This document shows, piece by piece, positions 1 through 5,843 of a stretch of DNA of 5,990 nucleotides. Below the pieces are notes generated by a model. That model made no database searches, had not been told where the DNA came from, and was given only the letters and a program-made list of their open reading frames with translations. Source of the DNA: Devosia equisanguinis. GTDB lineage: Bacteria; Pseudomonadota; Alphaproteobacteria; Rhizobiales; Devosiaceae. The position numbers and the translations under genes are program-made. Location: assembly GCA_945888565.1 (NCBI GenBank), contig CAMDAL010000259.1, positions 1-5,990 of the forward strand, written 5' to 3'. Numbering within the stretch: the first letter of the stretch is position 1; each line of letters begins with the position of its first letter.

Positions 1-3
1 TTC

Positions 4-897
4 GTGATCAGCCAGATCGTCGACAACATAGAAACGGCACGCGTGAACGCCGCCAAGACGCGGCCGGCTCAGACCGCTCTCGCTGTAGGAGAGGACGAGG
101 AAAATGAGCTCGGCGCCGACGAAAAGCCCAACACGACCCTCGGTTCCGCTGTCACCTCGGAACACGAAATGGTCTTCTTCGACATTCTTGCCGTCTACAG
201 GACCCGGTCGCTTTTTTGGGCTGGAATGGTGCATCCGAAGAGCCCACGAGGCCGGCGGCTGAAAACAGTGGCGAGAGCTGCAAGGTTGCTGAAGGGCGCA
301 CTTACTGAACTCACGAACGACGAGTTTCTCGCCGATGACGTAGCGTTCGATCGTCAGAGGATCGTTATCGATGCGCTTGGTGATATTGCTTCGGCTCGCA
401 GCAATGACCTCGACGAGGAAACTCGCGCTCTCGCCGACAGGTTGAAGGCCCGCTTGCTGTCCCAGAAGGCCGCACTGCAGCGTGTACTGCCTCGCCGCCA
501 TTTCGATCTCGCGTTTGCGCTGACGTCGGCGGCGAGCGCTGACGACTTCAAGAGCCCTGATGAAAGCTCGCGTGATGCCCCTGCACTGGAGCTCGTCGTC
601 AACCTCACGATTTGGTGGAAGGACGTGACGGGAGCAGACCCCGTCTTTTCGGACAAGGGCGGCCCGTCACCGGTTGCTGGGAAGTCTTCGCCTTACATCA
701 TATTCATGAATACGGTTTTTGGGGCGCTACCAGTGGACGTGCGCCTCGACCATAGCAGGGGCCACTTTGGGGTCACGAAGAGTGCCCTTGCCCGCCGCTG
801 GCAGGAATATCAGGTCCACGTCTCCGACTTGCATATGCTAGGCGGGCTTGTTGACGCGCTTCAGCATAATGCGGCATCCGACCCAATAGTGGAGTGA
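4..897 (+). CDS. Hypothetical protein, 297 aa, possibly 5'-partial
   Basis: I do not recognise this protein with confidence. The frame is open from the window edge and the first usable start is GTG at 4, so the real start may lie upstream; no ribosome site can be judged. The N-terminal 50 residues are polar and low in hydrophobic content. The middle is rich in Ala, Arg, Leu and Asp and looks mostly helical. The C-terminal part contains IWWKDVTGADP (residues 203-213) and SPYIIFM (229-235). This pattern of paired tryptophans, a TG and then S-P-aromatic resembles the C-terminal region of uncharacterised proteins I associate with alphaproteobacterial prophages and islands; that likeness is from memory. 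No signal peptide or membrane segment is seen. It lies 96 bases upstream of the HTH gene on the same strand, so it could be co-transcribed. That it is a real gene is likely; its function is unknown. Confidence 0.65.
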   Translation: MISQIVDNIETARVNAAKTRPAQTALAVGEDEENELGADEKPNTTLGSAVTSEHEMVFFDILAVYRTRSLFWAGMVHPKSPRGRRLKTVARAARLLKGALTELTNDEFLADDVAFDRQRIVIDALGDIASARSNDLDEETRALADRLKARLLSQKAALQRVLPRRHFDLAFALTSAASADDFKSPDESSRDAPALELVVNLTIWWKDVTGADPVFSDKGGPSPVAGKSSPYIIFMNTVFGALPVDVRLDHSRGHFGVTKSALARRWQEYQVHVSDLHMLGGLVDALQHNAASDPIVE

Positions 898-982
898 GGT
901 TGTGCTCACTCTCAATCCGTTAGAAGCGCGGAGTGGGACGATAGGCCCAAGCGAGTGCAGGTAAGTGCAAGGCCCCTTCAAT

Positions 983-986
983 GGAG
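983..986 (+). promoter_or_regulatory. Ribosome binding site deciding the start of the HTH gene
   Basis: GGAG lies 7 bases before ATG 994. The frame is also open to a GTG at 955, but no purine-rich site lies at a good distance before that codon. This site therefore favours ATG 994 and an 82-residue product over a 95-residue one. Confidence 0.6.
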
Positions 987-993
987 CCTTCCA

Positions 994-1242
994 ATGCCAG
1001 CAAATCCTTTCCCCCAACCCGGCCCGCAGAGTAAGGCCGCTATCCTCGCCAAGAGCGGACTTTCACCGCTAGTGGTGAGCGTCCCCGCTGCTTCGGCCAT
1101 GATCGGACTGTCCGAGAACGCGGCGGCGCCGCTGTTTCGGACCTATAACATTCCGGTTGTCCCCGTTGGCCCGACCCGCCGAGTTATTCGCGTCGCCGAC
1201 CTTGAGCGTCTCCTTGCCATTCTTGCAGAGGAGGCCGCGTGA
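994..1242 (+). CDS. Small winged-HTH / excisionase-like DNA-binding protein
   Basis: The 82-residue product has a proline-rich N-terminus (residues 1-25) followed by a single domain. VSVPAASAMIGLSEN (28-42) matches the helix-turn-helix pattern of excisionase/AlpA/MerR-type proteins (hydrophobic, Ala-Ala, Met-Ile-Gly-Leu-Ser). NIPVVPVGPTRRVIRVADLERLL (52-74, split by the wing) matches the family's end, where a basic strand precedes a D-L-x-x-L-L helix. Such proteins bind DNA as excisionases, transcriptional activators or replication accessory factors. The TGA overlaps the ATG of the PrimPol-VapE gene by one base and carries that gene's ribosome site within its last codons, so the two are probably translationally coupled. 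A role in control or initiation of replication of the element is inferred from this context. An excisionase role cannot be excluded, but no integrase is in view. Confidence 0.72.
   Translation: MPANPFPQPGPQSKAAILAKSGLSPLVVSVPAASAMIGLSENAAAPLFRTYNIPVVPVGPTRRVIRVADLERLLAILAEEAA
1228..1234 (+). promoter_or_regulatory. Strong Shine-Dalgarno of the primase-helicase gene
   Basis: GAGGAGG lies inside the end of the HTH gene, 7 bases before ATG 1242 but only 4 bases before the in-frame GTG at 1239. The spacing favours ATG 1242. The arrangement stop-overlapping-start (TGATG) is typical of translational coupling. Confidence 0.75.
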
Positions 1243-4151
1243 TGGCCGCCTCCTTTGAGAAGATGACAACCAAGGCCGCAATCCGGGTCAGTGGGGCGAC
1301 ATTCGACGGCCCCGTCGGCAAGCGCCTGGAGCGCAACCCCGAGGGCACCGCGGTCATCAAGACGCCGCTGCTCGACCAGCGGCGCAGCCCGGCGGCCGTC
1401 GTGAACCCGAGCTTATTTTCCGCGACGGAGACGTTTGACCACATTCTGAGCCTCGGGCCCGAGACAATTCTGTTCTGCGGGACCTTTGCGGCCGAACTGA
1501 TGAGCGGCACGGTGGTGCCGACATACGTTCTCGAGCAAGCGCACCGCGCCTTTCCACCTGACGAGATGCCCGAGTTCGTGACGGCGACCAGGGACAACCT
1601 CGCGTTTCGTGAGGGGCCCGGCATTCTGGTCATCGATATCGATAAGCCGAGGCCAACCGCCGACGGAACGCCGGTCTGGCCGTCGGAACAGCAGCTCCAG
1701 TCGACGCCCGATGAAGCTGAGGAGGCGGTGCTGTCGCTGCTGCCAGAAGCAGCGGGGTGCCCGATCCTGATCATGCCGAGCGCCGGTAGCATGATCGTTG
1801 ATGCCGCAACCGGTAAGGAATTGTCGGGTCCGGGCGGCTGGCACGTCTACATCGTGATTTCTGACGCCAGTCAGATACCACGCATCCTGAAGCTCATCGA
1901 GATGCGCGCATGGGCGAAGGGTGTGCACTGCCACGCCCGGATCAGTGCAGGCGGCAGTCTTCTGTTCCGTAGCCTCGCCGATCAGGCTATGGCCCGTCCG
2001 ACGCAGCCCATCTACCTGGTCGCCGACCTGGGCCCGGGGCTCGCCCGTGCGGCCGGCGGGGTCAAGATCAGCAACGCAGACGGCCCGTATTTCGACCCCG
2101 CGACGGCAGTGCTCTCAGAGGAGCACAAAATCGCCGCGGCGGAACGGATGGCCGAAGCGCGGGCTGCTCTGAAGCCCGCCGCTGCCGAGGTCAAGAAACG
2201 GCGCAAAGCCCAAGATGTAAGCGCCGCGGTTGGGCGCGGTGTTACCCGTCCGGCGGCAGAGCGAGCGGCCGAGCGCAAGTTCGAGGACGATGTGCTGCTG
2301 GGTTCCGACGTGGTGACCTTCGCCGATGGCGAGCAAGTGACCGTTGCCCGGCTACTCGGGCCCGAAGGTGCTGCCTACGACGGTCGTCAGTGCCTCGACC
2401 CTGTCGAGCCAGACTATGATGGCGGGCGCCTGGTCGGCATGTTCTACTGGAACAACGGTCTGAACCCGATTGTTTACAGCTTGGCCCACGGGTCGCATTC
2501 ATTAAGGCTGCGCCACGACGACATCACAGCGAAGGAGGCACTCCAGGGAGCCGGGGCCGACAGCCACAGTCTCGCGGGCGTTGTCGCGACGGCTGACGTC
2601 GACGGAGTGACCGAGACGCAGCTTATACGCGCTGCAGCCAAGACGCTCGGCCTCGGCAACAATCTCAAGCCCTTCAGAGACCTAGTCGAAACCCATCGCC
2701 GCCGCATGGCGGATCAGATGGCGGGTTTCGCGGATGCCCAGGATGGAAATTTCACCAGTCAGGAGATTTTTCCCCTCGATCAGCCCCTCAAGCGCTCCAC
2801 TTTCCCTCGGGTGTCTGTGACTTCAAAAGGACAGGCGGTCATTCTGGACCACCAGGACAACGTCGAGCACATGCTCAATGCGTACGCCCTGGCGATCCGC
2901 TACAATGTCATCACGAAGTCGATCGAACCCAGTCACGCAACCCATGCATTTTACGGCGACAACGCCGATATGGCGCTGAACTCCCTGTTGCTCAGCCTCT
3001 GCTCCCTCAACGGCGTTCCCAAAGACAACCTCGGCACGCACATGATCTGGCTGGCCAACAAGAACGCTTACAACCCGGCCACGGACTATTTCAAACAGCT
3101 CGATTGGGACGGCAAGCCGCGTTTCGACCAACTCGCCGACGCTATGGACGCAAGCGACCGGGCAGTGGCGCGCGTGGCTGTGCGCATCTTCGCGCTGCAG
3201 TTATGTGCCGCCGCCGACCACGCCCAGACCGCCATTGCCCTGCACCCTGACTACCGCCCGCATTTCGAAAGCGTGCCGGTGTTCGTCGGTGGCCAGGGTA
3301 TCGGCAAGACAAATGGCGTCCGCAAACTGCTACCGGCGCCGCTGCGCAGGTACCACAAGGAGGGTTTGGTCCTCGACACCACCAATAAGGACACCGTCAA
3401 GCCCGCCATATCGACACTGATGTGTGAACTGGGCGAGCTGGACAGCACCTTCCGCAAATCCGACATCTCCGCGCTCAAGGCGTTCCTGTCCAAGGATACC
3501 GATGAAATCCGCATGCCATACGCGCCCAAGGCGTCGCAGTTCGAGCGGCGCACAGTGTTCATCGGCACGGTCAACGACGTCGAGTTCCTCGCCGACCCCA
3601 CCGGGAACCGGCGCTTCCTGCCGTTGTCGGTGACGCAGGTCGACCCCGGCTGGAGTGACACTGAGATCGATCAGGTGTGGGCCGAAGCCTGGCATCGGTA
3701 TTCAAGCGGCGAGAAGTGGTGGGCGACCGCGGAAGAGGAACTGCTGCTCGCCGAGAACGCTGAGCAGTATCGTGCAAGGTCGCCGTTCGAGGACAGGGTT
3801 GAGGAGCACTATCAGTGGGGGCAGCCCCCGCCGCTTGGATTAGGGCGCACGAGGGCCACTTCGATCTTTCAGTCGATCTCCGGATACAGCGAAACTGCGC
3901 ACCCAAAAACCCAAGATATCAAAGCACTCAACGCCACGCTGCGGCGGCTTTGGGCGGCAAACGGAGCGGTGGTTCGCAATGGTTCCCTGATGGTTCAGGC
4001 GGAAGATGGGGGGTGGGTCAAGGTCTACAGTCAGGGCGGCAAGAACTCCGGCTGGCTGATGCCTCCCGAGCGCGTTTCTCCGCTGGCCGCCGCATATGCG
4101 GTCGCCCCCGAGGCGACGACCAACGTGACGCCTCTGCGCCCAAAGGTCTGA
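1242..4151 (+). CDS. PrimPol - VapE/VirE family primase-helicase fusion, 969 aa
   Basis: This is a phage/island replication protein combining primase and helicase. In the N-terminal PrimPol (AEP) domain (about residues 60-300), GPGILVIDIDKP carries the metal-binding D132 and D134. GGWHVYI (199 onward) carries H201 of the second AEP motif, and SLLFRSLADQAM carries D247 as the probable third acidic residue. A middle region follows with FADGEQVTVARLL, D386-P387 and SLAHGSHSL (H416). The C-terminal VapE/VirE ATPase (about 600-830) shows the family's NPATDYFKQLDWDGKPRF (D621-W622-D623-G624) and Walker A GGQGIGKT (683-690, K689). It also has a Walker B-like LMCELGELD (726-734), then SALKAFLSKDTDEIRMPYAP and DPTGNRRFLPL with candidate arginine fingers R790/R791. 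The last 130 residues could form a winged helix. All key residues are present, so it looks functional. Family: virulence-associated protein E-like helicases of prophages and satellites. Initiation at the repeat element just downstream is inferred. Confidence 0.9.
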   Translation: MAASFEKMTTKAAIRVSGATFDGPVGKRLERNPEGTAVIKTPLLDQRRSPAAVVNPSLFSATETFDHILSLGPETILFCGTFAAELMSGTVVPTYVLEQAHRAFPPDEMPEFVTATRDNLAFREGPGILVIDIDKPRPTADGTPVWPSEQQLQSTPDEAEEAVLSLLPEAAGCPILIMPSAGSMIVDAATGKELSGPGGWHVYIVISDASQIPRILKLIEMRAWAKGVHCHARISAGGSLLFRSLADQAMARPTQPIYLVADLGPGLARAAGGVKISNADGPYFDPATAVLSEEHKIAAAERMAEARAALKPAAAEVKKRRKAQDVSAAVGRGVTRPAAERAAERKFEDDVLLGSDVVTFADGEQVTVARLLGPEGAAYDGRQCLDPVEPDYDGGRLVGMFYWNNGLNPIVYSLAHGSHSLRLRHDDITAKEALQGAGADSHSLAGVVATADVDGVTETQLIRAAAKTLGLGNNLKPFRDLVETHRRRMADQMAGFADAQDGNFTSQEIFPLDQPLKRSTFPRVSVTSKGQAVILDHQDNVEHMLNAYALAIRYNVITKSIEPSHATHAFYGDNADMALNSLLLSLCSLNGVPKDNLGTHMIWLANKNAYNPATDYFKQLDWDGKPRFDQLADAMDASDRAVARVAVRIFALQLCAAADHAQTAIALHPDYRPHFESVPVFVGGQGIGKTNGVRKLLPAPLRRYHKEGLVLDTTNKDTVKPAISTLMCELGELDSTFRKSDISALKAFLSKDTDEIRMPYAPKASQFERRTVFIGTVNDVEFLADPTGNRRFLPLSVTQVDPGWSDTEIDQVWAEAWHRYSSGEKWWATAEEELLLAENAEQYRARSPFEDRVEEHYQWGQPPPLGLGRTRATSIFQSISGYSETAHPKTQDIKALNATLRRLWAANGAVVRNGSLMVQAEDGGWVKVYSQGGKNSGWLMPPERVSPLAAAYAVAPEATTNVTPLRPKV

Positions 4152-4215
4152 ACCTCGCCCGACGGAACGTCGCCCCCGCCCCCGTCCCATGCACTTTCTT
4201 CTTGGCTGTGTTTGC

Positions 4216-4229
4216 GGGGGGGGGGGGGG
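4216..4229 (+). repeat. Homopolymer run of 14 G
   Basis: Fourteen consecutive G lie 64 bases after the primase-helicase stop and run directly into the left arm of the 18-bp inverted repeat. A C-rich stretch at 4173-4183 (CCCCCGCCCCC) could pair with it imperfectly. It may be a slippage-prone tract, a G-quadruplex-type barrier or a sequencing/assembly length error. No open frame uses it convincingly. Confidence 0.9.
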
Positions 4230-4347
4230 TGAAGAGGTGACGAGGTAATTCTAAAAAGAAGGGAAGGAAAGAATATGTATATGGGGAGAGAGACATATAC
4301 TCTGTAGCCGGAGGAGATTTTCGAAAAGTCCTCGTCACCTCTTCACC
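4228..4347. other. Candidate replication origin: iteron-like inverted repeat around an AT-rich core
   Basis: A perfect 18-bp inverted repeat, GGTGAAGAGGTGACGAGG, lies at 4228-4245 on + and at 4347-4330 on -. Each arm consists of two tandem 8-bp units, GGTGAAGA and GGTGACGA, followed by GG; the left arm runs on into a degenerate third unit (GGTAATTC). The 84-bp core (4246-4329) is about 37% GC by hand count, far below its surroundings. It includes a 21-base all-purine tract (4253-4273), an inner inverted repeat (4277-4300) and the palindrome TTTTCGAAAA (4318-4327). Iterons flanking an AT-rich unwinding region just after the helicase gene is the layout known for origins of phage satellites such as SaPIs. 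Assigning it as the origin here is inference. Alternatives are a transcription-factor site pair or a very long-looped terminator. Confidence 0.5.
4277..4300. repeat. Inner inverted repeat, nearly concentric with the 18-bp arms
   Basis: GTATATG (4277-4283) and CATATAC (4294-4300) are perfect 7-bp complements with a 10-base purine loop. Its centre (4288.5) falls within one base of the centre of the outer repeat (4287.5), so the two form one nested symmetric structure. It could be a hairpin or the melting/nicking point of the origin candidate. Confidence 0.6.
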
Positions 4348-4376
4348 GGTCGGCTGTGTCAGGACGACCGGTCGTC
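4345..4376. repeat. 14-bp palindrome and overlapping hairpin next to the origin candidate
   Basis: GACGACCGGTCGTC (4363-4376) is a perfect palindrome, 15 bases outside the right 18-bp arm. Half of it also pairs with ACCGGTCG at 4345-4352, whose complement is CGACCGGT at 4365-4372, giving an 8-bp stem with a 12-base loop that starts inside the right arm. No T run follows, so it is not a standard terminator. It could be an operator or part of the replication element. Confidence 0.45.
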
Positions 4377-4440
4377 GGCGTGCGACTGCGCACCGGCAAA
4401 AGCGATTGCTCCCGATGAAGACGTCTCAAGCGGCAACCCG

Positions 4441-4794
4441 TCAGGTGGTCAGTTTCGGCGGCCGTTTCCGCCCGCGCCCCCGCCTCGGAAACAAACCGAT
4501 CTCCTGGCCCATCTTGTAGAGCCGACGTAGCTCGGCATTGGCCTCGCGGACTTCGAGTTTTGCTGCCTTCGAGTACTCGCCGGTTTTCCAGTTGCCGTTC
4601 CGCGGCCCAAATGGCGCACCGGCCGCGCCGCCGTGGGAGCGGCAGCGCCCTCTACCCGGCACCACCAGCTTTCGACACCGCGATCCGTCTTTGGTGCACA
4701 CGCCGCATAGTTGTCTAGATGGGATTTCTGCGAACAGATCCCAGGGCATCGGTTCGTTCGTAGCTGGCTCTCGGGAATTGGGGATTGATGACAT
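4441..4794 (-). CDS. Small Cys/HGG-motif protein of phage type, 117 aa
   Basis: After a 29-residue leader comes a compact cysteine cluster, C30-x2-C33-x6-C40-x10-C51-x2-H54, then HGGAAGAPFGPRNGNWKTGEY (54-74). This is the CGA.T..G..C....P.GRC..HGG...G.P.G..NG...G.Y signature of the small HGG-type proteins frequent in alphaproteobacterial prophages and islands. The Cys/His set suggests a metal-bound knuckle, probably zinc. The C-terminus (75-117) is a charged helix followed by a basic tail rich in Arg and Lys, suggesting nucleic-acid binding. The molecular role of the family is not established to my knowledge. ATG 4794 is chosen as the first start; a GGAGGA lies at 4807-4812, a rather long 12 bases away. 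The gene faces the primase-helicase gene convergently and has its own promoter. An overlapping frame (4449-4805, -) is a shadow. Confidence 0.72.
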   Translation of the reverse strand: MSSIPNSREPATNEPMPWDLFAEIPSRQLCGVCTKDGSRCRKLVVPGRGRCRSHGGAAGAPFGPRNGNWKTGEYSKAAKLEVREANAELRRLYKMGQEIGLFPRRGRGRKRPPKLTT

Positions 4795-4860
4795 TTTCTG
4801 TGCACATCCTCCGGGAGCGCTGGCTGAACAAGACTACTTCAAGGTACGTCATGTGGTATC

Positions 4861-4888
4861 ATTATACCGTAACCTCTCAGTCTGAGAA
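4861..4888 (-). promoter_or_regulatory. Sigma-70-type promoter of the HGG-motif gene
   Basis: On the minus strand a perfect -10 TATAAT (4866-4861) lies 16 bases after TTCTCA (4888-4883), which matches four of six bases of the -35 consensus. Transcription would start near 4854, giving a leader of about 60 bases before ATG 4794. Confidence 0.55.
4875..4887. promoter_or_regulatory. Candidate operator over the -35 region
   Basis: TCTCAGTCTGAGA has 6-bp perfect arms around one central base. It overlaps the -35 hexamer and spacer of the HGG-gene promoter, where a bound dimer would block RNA polymerase. The site is short, so chance is possible. Confidence 0.35.
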
Positions 4889-5274
4889 ACTAGATTTCAT
4901 GCGAATTGATCGTCGGCGATGCCGTTGACGAGGCGCACGGATTGCAGCACCAAATTTGGTGTCGGACCGACGAAACCAAACGCCCCCCCCCGCTCGGCGG
5001 CTGAGTTCGCCAGACTGCATGACGTGCCATCTTCCGCTACGGGTTTGATCGCCGCCCCTGGCATCGGTGGGCGTTCATCGTGATGACGACGACAACGTGA
5101 GCGGCTCTGCGCGATCCAGGTCAAGACCGCAGTGGATAGGGGCAGCGACGGCGGATGGCACATGAGAAAGAGGCACGAAGCCTTTTCTCTATGTTCTACA
5201 CCTTCCTCGACTTCGGCAAGACGCTGACGCTGACTGGCATCACCAGGCGAGGTGTGGCCGGATAGCGGCGATCA
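4889..5274. other. Region without a convincing gene
   Basis: No frame here looks like a recognisable protein. The longest candidate is an 88-codon minus frame (5163-4897) with ATG at 5163 but no ribosome site and no family I know. Its last third (ending NGIADDQFA) has GC-rich third positions, so a gene remnant is possible. The region also holds a run of 9 C (4983-4991) and a 14-bp palindrome (4948-4961). The stretch 5164-5274 lies downstream of the Sel1-repeat gene and shows no terminator hairpin I can support. Confidence 0.5.
4948..4961. repeat. Perfect 14-bp palindrome
   Basis: CACCAAATTTGGTG is self-complementary over its full length, 60 bases upstream of the -35 of the HGG-motif gene. 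The form (GC-rich ends, AAATTT centre) suits a dimeric regulator site. No protein is assigned. Confidence 0.5.
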
Positions 5275-5843
5275 TCAGGGCGGATTGGCCACCACCCAGT
5301 CTCGCGACAACCTCTGTGCCTCGGCGACCTGCTCGGGTGTCATGCGCTTTGCGATCTCGTCCCGCTTACTCGAGGCAGCTGTATCGCCCTGCGCCGCGGC
5401 GAGGTTGAACCACATGTGGGCTTTCACGTAGTCCTGCGGCACGCCCCGGCCGTTGGCGTACATGGCCCCGAGGCTGTACCGGCCGGCGGCATTGCCCTGC
5501 TCGGCGGCAAGCCGGTACCACTTCACCGCCTCGACATCGTCCTGCTGCACGCCCCGGCCGGTGTCATACATGAACCCGAGGCTGTTCTGGGCCTCTGCAG
5601 CGCCCTGCTCGGCGGCGAGCCGGTACCACTTCACCGCCTCGACATCGTCCTGCTGCACGCCCCGGCCGTTAGCGTACATGGCCCCGAGGTAATACTGGGC
5701 GTTGGCATCGCCCTGTCCAGCTAACGGCAGGATCAACTTCAACGCTGTGGCGTAGTCGCCGGCCTGAAGCGCCGCAAGGGCATCATCGGCGGGCGCAGCA
5801 GCAGTCGGAGCAACCGATGCCGCAGACAGCGCAACGACAACAA
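5275..5843 (-). pseudogene. Sel1-repeat protein lacking its start codon
   Basis: In-frame sequence runs from about 5843 to the TGA at 5277-5275, about 188 residues. It begins with a hydrophobic VVVALSAASV and an alanine-rich AAAP stretch, the core and cleavage region of a signal peptide. A helix pair (ALAALQAGDYATALK) follows, then three 36-residue Sel1-like repeats of the form G-x-A-x-A-Q-x-x-L-G-x-M-Y-x-x-G-R-G-V-x-Q-D. The protein ends with the capping helix RMTPEQVAEAQRLS. Proteins of this family are secreted or periplasmic scaffolds for protein contacts. No ATG, GTG or TTG precedes the signal peptide in frame, and a TAA lies at 5856-5854. The frame breaks at the IS-like end (about 5844), so IS insertion probably removed the start. 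Alternatively, GTG at 5861-5859 (reading M-N-K-T-G) plus one missing base would restore the gene. TTG at 5742 would give a signal-less 155-residue product. Confidence 0.7.
5494..5668 (-). repeat. 108-bp tandem repeat units inside the Sel1 gene
   Basis: The stretch 5494-5560 recurs at 5602-5668 with period 108 (36 codons) and one difference (5509 versus 5617). The next unit towards the gene's end (from about 5421) has diverged clearly. Near identity of the first two units at DNA level points to recent duplication or gene conversion. Confidence 0.85.

Noticed and set aside
1184..1934. Minus-strand frames of 173-202 codons
   Set aside because: They are antisense to the PrimPol domain, whose catalytic motifs are clear on the plus strand. 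Long antisense frames are expected in GC-rich coding DNA.
3815..4240. 141-codon plus-strand frame overlapping the end of the primase-helicase gene
   Set aside because: It lies almost wholly inside the VapE-family gene in another frame and its end runs through the G14 tract; composition is that of a shadow frame.
4310..4316. GGAGGAG resembling a strong ribosome site on the plus strand
   Set aside because: No start codon opens a frame within a usable distance downstream; it lies inside the purine-rich core of the repeat element.
4018..4338. 106-codon minus-strand frame covering the origin candidate
   Set aside because: Low-complexity translation of the purine-rich core and the poly-G, antisense to the primase-helicase gene at its end; no family resemblance.
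4228..4347. CRISPR array or riboswitch reading of the repeated GGTGA units
   Set aside because: Units are only 8 bp with no unique spacers, and no start codon with a ribosome site follows that a riboswitch could control.
4380..4393. Hairpin GTGCG-ACTG-CGCAC downstream of the HGG gene as a terminator
   Set aside because: The stem is only 5 bp and no T run follows on the minus strand, so a terminator cannot be supported.
4897..5163. 88-codon minus-strand open frame
   Set aside because: It has no ribosome site, no recognisable family and mixed codon use, and it lies across a C9 tract. The last third could be a remnant, but this is not enough to call a gene.
5416..5724. Plus-strand frames of 79-102 codons opposite the Sel1 gene
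   Set aside because: They are antisense images of the 108-bp Sel1 repeat; the minus strand gives a clear repeat-family protein.
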